Positions 21,975 to 33,093 are shown, counted from the stretch's first letter. The stretch: DNA of 64,000 bases from Theropithecus gelada (GCF_003255815.1 NC_037677.1:111490936-111554935), one strand, 5' to 3'. Translations and numbers: made by a program. Notes: generated by a model not told the origin, from the sequence alone.

Positions 21975-22180
21975 TTTACAGAGTGCCTTCATAGACCTTT
22001 AACCATTCAGTTCTCATTCTAATCCTGTCAAGTGGGGACCAGTGTCCTGACTTTACAGTTGAAAAAAACTGAGGCTCCAGAATCCTTAAGTGAGTTGCCC
22101 AGGGTTTTACAGTGAGTAAATAAATGGTAGCATTCAGACCCAGGTCTTATATTTGTGTCTGGTGCTTGATCCAATCTAGC
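21975..22180 (-). mobile_element. MIR: MIR
   Basis: actttacagttgaaaaaaactgaggctcc and gagttgcccagggttttacagtgagtaaa are the MIR core in reverse. Confidence 0.85.
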
Positions 22181-22399
22181 TGAACAACTATCCCTAAAAG
22201 AGCAAAAAAGAAGATTCTGATCTGAGGCCTGAGGACCAGGGATGAAGTCCTGGCCCTTGCCTCTTGGTAGCACATGATGTAAAGCATATCAATTGGCTCT
22301 CTGAATCATAGTTTTCTTATTTGAAGAACAGAGACAACTGTGCTGCTATCAATTTATTCTCACCACTCAGCTCCAAATCCACCCTTTATTGCCTGCTTG
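22181..22399. other. Unassigned sequence with a short MIR-like trace
   Basis: 22298-22345 (gaatcatagttttcttatttga) recalls a plus-strand MIR core. No gene. Confidence 0.4.
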
Positions 22400-23340
22400 G
22401 TGAAACTGTGGCTTCCTGAGAGATGCAACTGCCACCTGGCCATTTGGGGTGACTTGTGCCACTGAGCCAACCAGCAGAAAAATGTGTTACTCTACGGGCT
22501 AGAATGATTGATCCCAGTTACCAAGGGGAAATTGAACTGCTGCTACACAATGGGGAAGAGGAACCATGTCTGGAACACAGAGGATTATCTAGAGATCCTC
22601 TTAGTACTTCTATGTGCAATAGTAAAAGGTAATAGAAAACTACAGAAACAAGCAAACAAAAAGCAGCATGACTGAAGACTCAGACCCTTAGGGAATGAAG
22701 GTTTGGGTCATTTCACCTAGTAAAGAACCTTGACCATCTGAGGTTCTGTCTGAGGGTAAAGTGAATATAGGAGGAATTGTGGGAGGAGGAAATCATAGAT
22801 CATTCTATGGCATCTTACAAAAATCAGGACTGTGGTCATGTGAAAGGAAAGTATCTTGGGCCCCCAAAATCACTAAGGAAAACTCAAGCTAGAAACTGCT
22901 TAGGGCACACCTGCCTCCCATTCTATTCAAAGTCATCCCTCTGCTCACTGAGATAGATGCATATCTGATTGCCTCCTTTGGAAAGGCTCATCAGAAACCC
23001 AAAAGAATGCAACCATTTGTGTTTCACCTGTCTGCGACCTGGAAGCCTTCTTCCTGCCTTTGCTTCAAGTTGTCCCGCCTTTCCAGACCAATCCATCCAA
23101 TGTGCTTCTTACACATACTGATTGATGTTCCCTGTCTCCCTAAAATGTATAAAACCAAGCTGTGCCCTGACCACCTTGGGCACAGGTCGTCAGGACTTCC
23201 TGAGGCTGTGTCCTCAACCTTGGCAAAATAAACTCTCTAAATTAACTGAGACCTGTGCCAGATTTTCTGAGTTCACATTAGCTTTGCAGATTTTCTCCTT
23301 GCTTGTTGTATGTGTATGTAAAAAGTAAAGTAGAGGTTCC
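22400..23340 (+). mobile_element. ERVL-like internal remnant split by an LTR
   Basis: 22400-22838 matches a common primate ERVL-type internal sequence, with phrases such as gattgatcccagttaccaag, ggggaaattgaactgctgct and gaatgaaggtttgggtc. It seems to resume after the LTR near 23288 (ttttctccttgcttgttgta). The reading frame is broken; no viral protein can be made from it. Confidence 0.65.
22839..23277 (+). mobile_element. ERV1-type LTR, 439 bp, nearly complete
   Basis: It begins TG (tgtgaaaggaaagtatc) and ends CA (gagttcaca). It has a TATA-like gtataaaaccaagc at about 23147 and a polyadenylation signal aataaa at 23228. I recognise it as a common primate LTR but cannot name the family. No internal viral sequence of its own lies next to it, so it is a solo LTR. 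Confidence 0.75.
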
Positions 23341-23910
23341 TCTTTAAAAAGACTCTTCTCCCTGACTAATTAGGAGTATAGCAACTTCTCCTAGAAGCAA
23401 AATTTATTCAAAGACCTGTGCTAACAGTCTTAAATATCTGCTAGCTGTAATAAATAAATCAATGTACTTTATGTTCCTAGCTCCCACAATTTAGCCTAAA
23501 TATTTGCCCTGCCATGCTTATATTGGTCCAAGCAAGCATTAGATCATAGCCTGTTCCTCTTCCGTATTTGGAGGTGCTTTTACCTTTCTCAGCATTCCAC
23601 AGGTTACTTCCTCCTTCCTTTGTTCTCCTCAGCCTTTGCCTCTTTTAGAAAGTTCTAAGTTGCTAGCCAATCGGGACTAATACAGAATGTGAGGTCCCGT
23701 TCCAGCCAATGGAAACCGAACACAACAGTAAGGTGGATGGGTCAGGTTATAAATGACCCTGTCTCCTTTGTTCAGTGTACTCTCATGGTAAAACTGCTGG
23801 CAAGTGTACCCTTTCTGCAGAAAGTAAAAATGGCCTTGGAAATTAAATTTATGTTCAAGTGCTGTTTCTTTATGGCACTGGGGAACAAGCATTTTATTTC
23901 TAAATAAGCA
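23341..23910 (+). mobile_element. Second endogenous retrovirus LTR, family not assigned
   Basis: It has paired CCAAT words (gctagccaatcgggac at about 23662; tccagccaatggaaac at about 23701), a TATA-like ggttataaatgaccctg at about 23744 and the 3' phrase ggcactggggaacaagcatt. Composition and order fit an LTR in plus orientation. Ends are approximate. Confidence 0.65.
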
Positions 23911-24023
23911 TTTCAAACAGTATATATTCATTTGTATGTTATAAAAATATTCTTTTCTCTCCTTCCCACTCTTATTTTATATCTAAATTGTTGGAGGTTA
24001 ACTTTATAATTTAGTGTTCAGGT

Positions 24024-24341
24024 AACAAAATATTCACTGGGGCCCAGTGCATTGGCACGCCCTGTAATCCCATCACTTTGGAAGGCCGAGGTAGGCAGAT
24101 TGCTTGAGCCCCTGAGTTTGAGACCAGCCTGGGCAACATGGCAAAACCCTGTTTCAACAAAATGTACAAAAATTAGCCAGGCATGGTGGTGCACACCTGT
24201 AGTCCCAGCTACTCAAGAGGCTGAAGTGGGAGGATTGATTGAGCCTGGGAGGTTAAGGCTGCAGTGAGCCATGATTGCATCACTGCACTCCAGCCTGGAT
24301 GACAAGACCCTGTCTCAAAAACAAACAAAATATTCACTGGG
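24024..24341 (+). mobile_element. Alu: AluJ-type with a perfect 18-bp target-site duplication
   Basis: The Alu is 24042-24323. aacaaaatattcactggg is identical at 24024-24041 and 24324-24341. The body is diverged and J-like (gtgggaggattgattgagcc, gcagtgagccatgattgc), so the perfect duplication is notable for an old copy. Confidence 0.96.
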
Positions 24342-24470
24342 ACTGTGACTGAACTTCAGAGTTATTACTGTTGGAACTGTGTGTTTCCTCATTTTGAGGT
24401 GAACACGTGTTCATTTTTACAAAGGGAAGCTGTGTTACGTTCGGTGAAAACATACAGGTGTTTTGTTTTC

Positions 24471-24948
24471 TTTTTTTTTTTTTTTGAGACGGAGTCTCGC
24501 CCTGTTGCCCAGGCTGGAGTGCAGTGGCGCGATCTCGCTCACTGAAAGCTCCGCCTCCCGGGTTCACGCCATTCTCCTGCCTCAGCCTCCTGAGTAGCTG
24601 GGACTACAGGCGCCCGCCACCACGCCCGGCTAGTTTTTTTTTTTTTGTTTTTTTTTTTTTTTTTTTGAGACGGAGTCTCGCTCTGTCTCCAGGCTGGAGT
24701 GCAGTGGCCGGATCTCAGCTCACTGCAAGCTCCGCCTCCCAGGTTTAGGCCATTCTCCTGCCTCAGCCACCTGAGTAGCTGGGACTACAGGCGCCCGCCA
24801 CCTCACCCGCTAATTTTTTTGTATGTTTTTAGTAGAGACGGGGTTTCACCGTGTTAGCCAGGATGGTCTCGATCTCCTGACCTTGTGATCCGCCCGTCTC
24901 GGCCTCCCAGAGTGCTGAGATTACAGGCGTGAGCCACCGCCCCCGGCG
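24471..24948 (-). mobile_element. Alu: Three-armed Alu composite with OWM-type AluY
   Basis: Reading left to right: T tail, one right arm (24485-24631), a second T-rich run (24632-24666), then a complete Alu (24667-24948). There is no left arm for the first piece. aggtgtttt(g/a)ttttc at 24456-24470 and 24949-24963 flanks the whole unit. The complete part has bases typical of cercopithecoid AluY: gtggccggatctcagctc, aggtttaggccatt, ccgccacctcacc and cgcccgtctcggcc. Confidence 0.93.
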
Positions 24949-24963
24949 AGGTGTTTTATTTTC

Positions 24964-25799
24964 GCGAAGGAGTTCAAATGTTTGTGAAAGGGTGCGTATG
25001 GAAGTGAAGAAGCCAAAGAGATGGACGGCGCCCCTTTTCAACTGATCGCTTCTCAGTTCCCTTTGTTGTTCTGCTTTGTGATACTGTAGAGCCGGACCCT
25101 ATACCTGTTGACCTCTGTCAGCCGGCACTGTGTACAGCTTTGTCAATAGAGAGGGCCACAGGGACTCTGCAGGTGGAAGAGGCTTCTTTTTGCAGTTCCT
25201 GTGTTATTCTTTCCCACTTGCTCCTATGACATAGCTATACATGGATGGCATGCATATAGGATGGCCAGGGACATTCATACTCTTGCAAGTTTGCTCTTGC
25301 AAGTTTGGCTGGCACACTGGTGAGAGACTCATGGTTCCTTGCTCACCAGCCTCAGCCCACCAGTTGATAACCAGCTCTGGCCCGGGACAACTCAGCAAAC
25401 CTCTCCTCTATCCAGTGGGCCACAGGTGTGCTCCTCCTGCCTGCCACAAGGTGTGAAACTCGGCCTACCTTCCAAGTGTGTTCTTTTCTTGGTCACTCTC
25501 CCCGACTCTTAGGTTAGTCTTCAGAGTTCTCTTTTATCTCCTCCCATTCCCAGTTGCTAGTTCCTTATTACCAATTGATAACTCTTTATATTACACTTTT
25601 TTCTGTTTAAATTTCTGACGGTATTTCTCTCTCCTAATTGGAGCCTAACTGACACAAAATTGATATTGATTTTGAGTATTTCACAGGGTTATTATGATGC
25701 TTAAATAAGCTAATGGACAGAGAAGCACTTAGAAATTTTTTAAGGATCTGGTAAATCATTGCATAAATGATCTCAATGTATCATCCTTCTTTTATTCAT
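24964..25799. other. Unassigned sequence, possibly an old interspersed repeat
   Basis: 25300-25660 resembles the unnamed repeat at 14590-14990 in its closing phrase (ggagcctaactgacacaaaa). A small tandem duplication cttgcaagtttg(ct) lies at about 25284-25308. No gene. Confidence 0.4.
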
Positions 25800-26189
25800 G
25801 CTACTTTATAGCATGAATCACTGACGCTAGGATTGGTCACAACATGTGTTTTGGCCAATGGGACATCTACACACATGATATAAGTAGAAGTCTGGTAAGC
25901 ATTTGTATATTGATGTGTGCCCCTGAACACTGCCCTGATATTGCAATGTGAAGAGGAATAGTCTAGCCTCCTTGAGGATGGATGACCACATGCTGAGCGA
26001 AACCCATCCCTAACCTGGTATACCAGTGGGGTGCAGATTCATGGGTGAGCCTAAGCAAGGCCAACAGAAGGCTCACTCGTTTAGCCCACAGAATCACAGA
26101 AAGAAAACATTATTGTTATTTTAAGACCCTACATTTAGGGGTGATTTGTTGCATAGCAATACATTACAGATGCAAATATAACTGAAACA
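25800..26189 (+). mobile_element. MLT1: MLT1-type MaLR LTR
   Basis: ttttggccaatgggacatct, a decayed middle, then ggggtgatttgttgcatagc and a CTGA-like end with aca. This order fits an old MLT1 LTR. Confidence 0.6.
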
Positions 26190-27080
26190 ATATATAAATT
26201 AAAATATTGGTAAAAACTTTTTCTGTGGTAAGTGACTGAAATCTAACCTAAGCTAGTGTAAGCGCAAAAGAGTATGTATTGGTTTACATAGTTGAAAGTC
26301 TAGGAGTTGGTTAAGCACACAGTTAGATCCGTATGCTCAGGCTACATCCTCAGGGGTCAGCTGTCTTACCTTCACTTTCTGATCTTCTTTCTTTCATCCT
26401 CAGGCAAGCTTTGCCTTCATGCTGATAAGATGGATTCCAGAGTCTCTTATGTCCTCAAAGCTTCAAGCTCAGCAGAAGGAGTCTCAATGGTTTCCACAAA
26501 AAAATCTTGGACTTGGATCAACTGCCCACCCTTGAACTAATCCCTGTGGCCCCAGGCTGATTGGCAGACTTGAATCACCTATCCCATGCCCAGAACTTTG
26601 GCTTGACCAGGCTTATCCAAAACAAGGGAATCCAGAGTGTTGCCCCAAAGAAAATCAGGGGGCTATTACTGGGGAAAAGAATTCCATCACAGGTATCAAA
26701 AATACTGTTATCAATAAAACATCACCTGACACGTTGGTTCATTAAAGATATATTACTTTGGTCTTTCTTGGTTGGGAATCATTTAGATGCCAAGAATATA
26801 AACACTCTTGACTTAAGAAATGAGAGAGTTTGTCAGAAGCATGCAGGATACTCCTGAATCCACAGGCAATGTGGCTAGGTGTCATGAGGCATTATATCCA
26901 AGAACTAGAAAGTCATAAGACAGTCTTTTTTTTTCTCTCTCTCTCTCCCCCTCCACAATGACATGGTCTTTTATCTCTGCTTTTCATTGATATTTAATCT
27001 TTAACTCTCTAATTTCTATGGGGAACCCATTCTGTGAGGTTTGGTTAAAGCTGACCCAACTTCCTGCCACGGGGCAGGCT
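26190..27080. other. Unassigned sequence, partly old repeat; CT tract
   Basis: 26260-26700 looks like an unnamed dispersed repeat (ctttcatcctcaggcaagct, tttgccttcatgctgataag). 26922-26956 is a T- then CT-rich tract. The 98-codon frame at 26561-26857 has no recognised motif. Confidence 0.4.
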
Positions 27081-27149
27081 CATCTCCCAGACCAGCCAAT
27101 CAGAGTATGCTATCTCTCAGACCAACCAATCAGGGTATATCATCTCCCT
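27081..27149 (+). repeat. 30-bp tandem duplication carrying CCAAT boxes
   Basis: Copies at 27081-27110 and 27111-27140 (catctcccagaccagccaat / tatctctcagaccaaccaat...), followed by the start of a third. Each copy holds one CCAAT. Confidence 0.9.
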
Positions 27150-27594
27150 GGCCACAGTGATGAATCTAACTTGATCATGTGATCCAAGCTAGGTCAATTG
27201 GAGTCCTCCTGGGACCTTTCTGCCATAGTGATCCTGAGTCCTCTTTCCTCAGGGAGTTCCTAAGTTAATTGGATGTGTATTGAATTTCATGGCCATCATG
27301 CTTGGCATATGGAAGAGAGCTTGTTTGTGAGCAGAGAGGAGAAAAACAACCTAATAATAGAATCTGAGATCTCACATCCAACCATGACCTGAAGCCTTAG
27401 GTCTTTTAATTGCTTGAGCCCTGGTGTGGTGCTTCAACTTGGCCTAACTTCTCAGAGTCGGCCTAACTTTGCTCAGTTGCTCTAAGGTTGTACTGTTTCT
27501 CTTGGGAGCAAAAATTCCCAAAGGAAAGAGAATTTATAAGAAGTAACTGTGGAGGGGTTAATTTTTTTAAAAACGCCCTCAAAAAAAGTGTAAA
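27150..27594. other. Unassigned sequence, probably an old dispersed repeat
   Basis: Words such as gatcatgtgatccaagctag suggest an old repeat that also contains the 30-bp duplication. No gene. The right end is the insertion site of the RPL15 pseudogene. Confidence 0.4.
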
Positions 27595-28359
27595 AATATT
27601 TCTTTAGTGGAGAAAAGCTCTTTCTTTTCCACCTGGCAGCAGCCATCCATTAAACCAAGGTGGCTGCATACAAGTACATCCAGGAGCTATGGAGGAAGAA
27701 GCAGTGTGATGTCATGCACTTTCTCTTGAGGGTCCACTGCTGGCAGTACCGCAAGCTCTCTGCTGTCCACAGGGCTCACCACTCCACCAGGCCCCACCGC
27801 ACCAGGCCCCGTAAAGCGGGCTGACTGGGCTACAAGGCCAAGCAAGATTATGTTATATGTAGGATTCGTGTGTATCGTGGTGGCCGAAAACGCCCAGTTC
27901 CTAAGGGTGCAACTTACAGCAAGCCTGTCCATCATGGTGTTAACCAGCTAAAGTTTGCCCAAAACCTTCAGTCCGTTGCAGAGGAGTGAGCTAAATGCCA
28001 CTGTGGGGCTCTAACAGTCCTAGAATTCTTACTGGGTTGGTAAAGATTCCACATACAGATTTTTTGAGGTTATCCTCATTGATCCATTCCATAAAGCCAT
28101 CAGAAGAAATCCTGACACCCAGTGGATCACCAAACCGGTCCACAAGCACAGGGAGATGTGTGGGCTGACATTTGCAGGCCAAAAGAGCCGTGGCCTTGGA
28201 AAGGGTCATAAGTTCCACCACACTGTTGGTGGTTCTCGCTGTGCAGCGTGGAGAAGACACAAGACTCTCCAGCTCCACCGTTACCACTGATATAAGTAAA
28301 GATTGTAAAATTCATTCCTAATAAACAATTTAGGACAGTCCAAAAAGAATATTTCTTTA
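27595..28359 (+). pseudogene. RPL15P: RPL15 processed pseudogene with 12-bp target-site duplication
   Basis: An intronless copy of the mRNA for ribosomal protein L15 of the large subunit. The 5' UTR (ctggcagcagccatcc), the coding region 27660-28290 and the 3' UTR with aataaa at 28320 are all in order. The coding span is 631 bp against 615 expected (204 codons plus stop). Defects: ATG to GTG at 27660; a 15-bp in-frame tandem duplication near 27785-27815; CGA to TGA stops at codon 55 (27822) and codon 110 (27987); a one-base insertion near 28021 (cctagaattc); arginine to histidine just before the stop. aatatttcttta at 27595-27606 and 28348-28359 marks an L1-mediated insertion; only a short A-rich tail remains. 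It cannot make L15. Frames on the minus strand here are shadows. Confidence 0.97.
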
Positions 28360-28411
28360 AAGAGGCCCTACTCTTTAAAAAGGACTCCAATGGAAAGTTC
28401 CTCTTACATTC

Positions 28412-28867
28412 TGGTTGTATTCGTTTCCTACTGCTGCTATAAACAAAATGCAACAAAGTTAGTGACTTGAAACAGCACAACCTTGTTCTCATACAGAAGT
28501 CAGAAGTTACCAGTGGGTTGGCAAAGCTGCGATCCTGCTGGAGGCTCTAGGAGAGAACTGACTTCCTTGTTTTTTCCAGGTACCAAAAGCTGTCCTCGTG
28601 CCTTGGTTCAGGTCCCCCTTCCAGAAGTGGCATCACCCCAAACCCTGCTTTCATCATCACATCTTCTTTTCTGACATTGAGCTTCCTTCTTACCTAGTAT
28701 AAGGACCCATTTGACTACACTGGGCCCACCCAGGATAATCTCCCCATTGCAAACTCCTTAATTTAGCCACATCTGCAAAGAGCCTTTGCCATGTAAGATA
28801 ACAAATTCACGGGTTTCAGGGATTAGGATATGGACATCTAGGGGGAGGGCATTATTTAGCCTACCCA
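28412..28867 (-). mobile_element. MLT1: MLT1-type MaLR LTR
   Basis: In reverse: tcgtttcctactgctgctata at the left, ggaggctctaggagagaac, ggacccatttgactacactggg, and ggatatggacatctaggggg near the right end. These are the landmarks of an MLT1 LTR. Confidence 0.8.
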
Positions 28868-30347
28868 CTAGTGGACTTATTTATTTATTAAAAAACCTGT
28901 GTTACCCCCAAAATATTATAATAGAATAATGAGAAATTTGAAGTCACCCATTTAGAGGAAATGTTTGTCTTCTAAGTCAAAGTGTCTAACTCAAATAATC
29001 TATCATTCTGCTTTATTCTGGGTGAGGAAAGACCCTGGAATTTCAAGCATATTTTATTCCTTTGTAAAGATGATACTGCTCCTACTTTTCTTAAAATATA
29101 CTCATTTTAATTTGTATTTGTGCAGAAAAGTAAAATGCAGACAGGGACAATAAAAGGTAGAAATACTTGAGCAAAATGTAGAATACAAAGGGCAAAAATT
29201 CACAAGCAACTTCTTAGCATTGCTTCAGAAAGGGAGGGGAAAAAGAAGAGAAACAGCAAAGACATACCAAAAATATTTGCCATTCTCATAAAATGGAACT
29301 TGAGTGAGTGGAAAGTGTAACCTCTGACTTGGTGGATGGAGAGGGCCAGAGAAAGCTTCTTTTATCTGACCACATTTCAAAACAATACCAGGCAATAATT
29401 GTCTCTTAGAGTAAATGGCAAAGGGAATTGATTTTTAAATTACTTTTAAATCATAAAATCCCACAATTGTAACTGCATTTTGGGTAGTCATCCGGCAGTA
29501 TACCAGGAACTTTATTGGAGAAAAAATCCAGGAAGGCATTGAGAAGCACTAATAAAGCATGTCTCTGTTGAATTGAAGTTAACTCTTCTCCTTAGTAATT
29601 GAGTTTTCATCCTAGGAAAATATTATTTATGAGAGGAAGCATTTTTTTTAAAGGCTGCTCTGAAAGAATAGCAGAAACTATGACATATTTTTAATTTGAT
29701 AAAACTGTATATAAAGAGATGCCGACAACTTTGATGATTGGAAATTTTAAAACCAAATTAAATCTGTAAGCAGGTTTTTCTCAAAAAGTAAAGGCTTGAA
29801 TTCAATATATATTTTCTACATTTATGTCAATGTTCTTTCTTTTTTTGTTTTCTTTTAAAATTTATTTTTATTTTATTTTATTTGTTTTTTGTTTTTTCTT
29901 CATAATGTTCTTTCTTCATTAATGGAAACTGAATAATTGCTGGTGAATTATCTGAGAATCAACTTGCCAAATGCCAATTTACAGAAATTTAATTTACCTA
30001 ACGATAATTTGCCAAATAAGAAATTCTCCAAATTTATCAAACATACGGATTTATTTTTTAAAAAAAAAACACTTCCTTTTAATAATTATTTCAATGTCAT
30101 TTCTTACTTTTCAAACACTAAATTAACATTAAAGAGTATCCTAAATAAACAAGAAGTAGCTTATAAAACCCTATCATGTAATAAATGCTAACATTTTAAA
30201 TTCTAACCAGGAAAAATTACATACATAGACTCAGTAGCAGTTTGCAGAAGAACTTAAAGTGGAAAAGGAAAATTATTCAACTTAGTAGAAAGAATACCTA
30301 AAAGGGATTAGCATAACAGACTGTATATGATTAATAGTTCGAACTTG
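28868..30347. other. Mostly unique AT-rich sequence; T-rich simple repeat
   Basis: 29835-29900 is a TTTTA/TTTTG-rich run. 29940-30050 has partial internal repetition of tgccaaat and aattta words. No gene is seen. Confidence 0.5.
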
Positions 30348-30354
30348 AGTTACC

Positions 30355-30757
30355 TTAACCATAAACATGAGACTAGGTAATTTATAAAGAAAAGAGTTCT
30401 ATTTGGCTCAGAGTTCTGCAGGCTGTCAAGCATGGCACCAACATCTGCTTGGCGTCTGGTGAGGTCTCAGGAAACTTACAATCATAGTAGAATATGAAGG
30501 GGGAGCAGGTACGTCACATGGTGAGAGAGGGAGCAAGAGAGAGAACGACTGGAGGTCCCAAACTCATTTTAAACAACCAGCTGCCTTGTGAACTAATAGT
30601 GTGAAAAACTCACTCATTACACAAGAATGGTAGCAAGCCCTTCATGAAGGATCCATTCCCATGATCCAAACACCTCCCACCAGGCCCCACCTCCAACACC
30701 GGGGATCACACTTCAACATGAGATTTGGAGGAGACAAACATCCAAACGCTATCACCC
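30355..30757 (-). mobile_element. MST: MST-type MaLR LTR
   Basis: In reverse order: gactaggtaatttataaag, gttctgcaggctg, acctcccaccaggccccacc, ttcaacatgagatttggagg. agttacc at 30348-30354 and 30758-30764 may be the duplication, although MaLR elements usually make 5 bp. Confidence 0.85.
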
Positions 30758-30834
30758 AGTTACCCTCCAAAAATCCTATTCATTTCTTTAAAAAAAATCC
30801 AAAACCTATCGCTACTGGAAGCTGTTAGGTTTAT

Positions 30835-31020
30835 TTGTGCCTTCACTTCCTTATTATCCATCTTCCTCAACAGAATGTAAGCTCTATGAGAGTTAAAGTT
30901 ATACTTTAAACCTAGTGCCTCTTCCTACAAACATTGATTTGTTACTTGAAAAGTAATGGAGAAAGTATCTTAAAAGTATCTTCCGAGTAGCTACTAAACA
31001 AATATTTGTTGAATCAAAGG
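30835..31020 (+). mobile_element. L2: L2 3' end
   Basis: cagaatgtaagctctatgag and the terminal aacaaatatttgttgaatca are the hallmark words of an L2 tail. Confidence 0.6.
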
Positions 31021-31184
31021 ATACATTTATCTTTGAGAACAGACTTCTCCTTAATTTTAAAAAAAATCCACTTAACTGCATCTTTTAGCAATGTGAAAAT
31101 AAAGAGCTTTTGCAATGCAGTCTTTTGAAACAACACATTTTCTGCCAGTCATTGTTACTGATGTCCAAAGGAATGGAAGATTCC

Positions 31185-31222
31185 TTTTCCACTAGAAAAA
31201 CATTCCCCCACCTAGTGGAAAA
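31185..31222. repeat. Perfect 11-bp inverted repeat, 16-nt loop
   Basis: ttttccactag at 31185-31195 pairs with ctagtggaaaa at 31212-31222. Confidence 0.95.
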
Positions 31223-32998
31223 GTACTTGACTCCAGAATGCACTGACTAGAGGGATTTGGAAGGATCTATAATAGGCTGTCTATGAAGAGTCCATGTAAG
31301 AATGACTCATCTTATAAGAGTTGTCATTGAAGACAAATCTGTGAGGGTGTAGGTGCATGGATCAGCATAAATCAGCCAGTAGCCCATCTGGGAATTGTGT
31401 CTGCTTGTATACATCAATACCTTCTTTAGGAGGCTTGGTTTCAAAGGATATTTTACAGACAACAGTATTAATCCCTAGAATTAGCACAGAGGAAGAGATG
31501 AAAGGAGTCCCATTACTTTTGCAACCTAGGTGCCCCACGCAGCCTCTCTGACTTGTTTTCACTTTCCACTGAACTCTTGTCCTTGAAGAAAAGCTAATTA
31601 GAAGTTAGAAAGAGGTTAAAGTTCCCCCAAAGACAGAATTTCAGAGAAGTGGGAAACATTTTTCAAGCTTGGCAGTAAGAAATGGTTTTGATAGCCATTA
31701 AGGTGACCTCATGTTCACCTTCAAGCAAGATTTTGAGAAAACTGGGGTAAGCCTCAATCTATTTTTACTCAATGAACTGAAAGATAAAGGGAAAGAATGT
31801 AGACATTCTGTTGCCTGTCCTGGGTAAATCAATAAGGAAACTGCTCTTTTTTTGAAGACTTATATGGGCTTAATGATCCTCAGATCCTGAGTTCAGAATT
31901 TAAAATATATATGTATATAATTGTATAGGCCACTCCGAAGTACTAGTTGCAAATAAAAGATTCAGTGAAAATGCATGTGGAATGCTGACTATAAATTATC
32001 GCACATATTATCATCTAGTCAAATATTTATCTTTTCTGGGGACTATATGCCCATGGGGATTGATAATGAGATATTGAGCCTTTTGCCATTAATATTCTGT
32101 CTCAAATTGAGCCCAGCTTTACAGAGGAAAAAAAAATTGTTGTCATCTCAGTTTTCGCCGCCTGCTCTTTGTAAAGAGGCAGGAGGATACTGTCAGAATT
32201 GGCTCTAGGGAAAATTGCAAAGTGAAGGTTGGCATTCACTCTTCCTGTTTCCTGTTTTCACCCTCACCCTGAGTCTCTCATTTCCTTAGGGTCTTCCTGT
32301 TATCCTCCCACCTTCCTGAGGGTTTGCAGTATACTGTCCCAATGAGGCAGCCCCCTTTGCTGGGACCTCTACCTTTCTCTGCTCTGTTTGTTACTGCACT
32401 GTGGTCCTCAAGCCTTAGAAATGAAGTTGCCCTCAGAGAGTTAAACTCTAAATGAATTCCTAATGGATCAGAGCAGAGATTAGCAAGTGCCTTAAAGCAG
32501 TCAAGTGGCTCCCCAGGCAATAAGAATGGACTTTAACCAGATCAAAGATATAATATGTATCTAACAAAGAAAGGGCAGGGGAGGATTTGGTCAGCCAAGG
32601 AGGTAAAAATCACACATCAGAGACAAGGCTAGCAGCGTTCATCTAAGCACTGAGCAAAGGTGGACACCCTTCTGTCTTCTTCTTGTAGTCCTGGGATGCT
32701 ACCAAATGTCCAAGTTGTAAAACTCCCATTCCCCGACCTCCAGCTTCTTCCATTCTCTCCAAGCAACTGTCTGATAATTTGATGTCCATGTAGCTTGCCT
32801 ACATGGGAAAAAAATGCAGTGATCAAGCCAACACAAACATTTTGCATGTCTAATAATTATTTTTCATATTGAAAATTTGCAAGTACCCTGATTATATGAC
32901 AGTGTGAGATGAGCTATACAGATTCTTCACCTCTAGGACTCGATGAAGTTTCTGAGACTTCCAGGCTAGTATAGAAGGAATGCCCAAATGGGGCCAAT

Positions 32999-33028
32999 CC
33001 ACTGTGGTCCAGTGTGGTCCACTGTGGG
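32999..33028 (+). repeat. 10-bp tandem repeat, 3 copies
   Basis: ccactgtggt, ccagtgtggt and ccactgtggg in series. Confidence 0.9.
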
Positions 33029-33093
33029 TTGTGTGTAGGGAAACTGTAGAGATGTCACGGGGTCTGTAATGAAAAGAAATGTAAATTTCTTAC

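Larger units (their letters stand above)
30765..33093. other. Mostly unique sequence with an L2 tail, a hairpin and a short tandem repeat
   Basis: 30835-31020 looks like an L2 3' end (gaatgtaagctctatgagag ... aacaaatatttgttgaatc). 31185-31222 is a perfect inverted repeat. 32999-33028 holds three copies of a 10-bp unit, ccactgtggt. No gene is supported in 2.3 kb. Confidence 0.5.

Noticed and set aside
27687..28492. Three minus-strand open frames over the RPL15 copy
   Set aside because: They are antisense shadows of a processed pseudogene on the plus strand.
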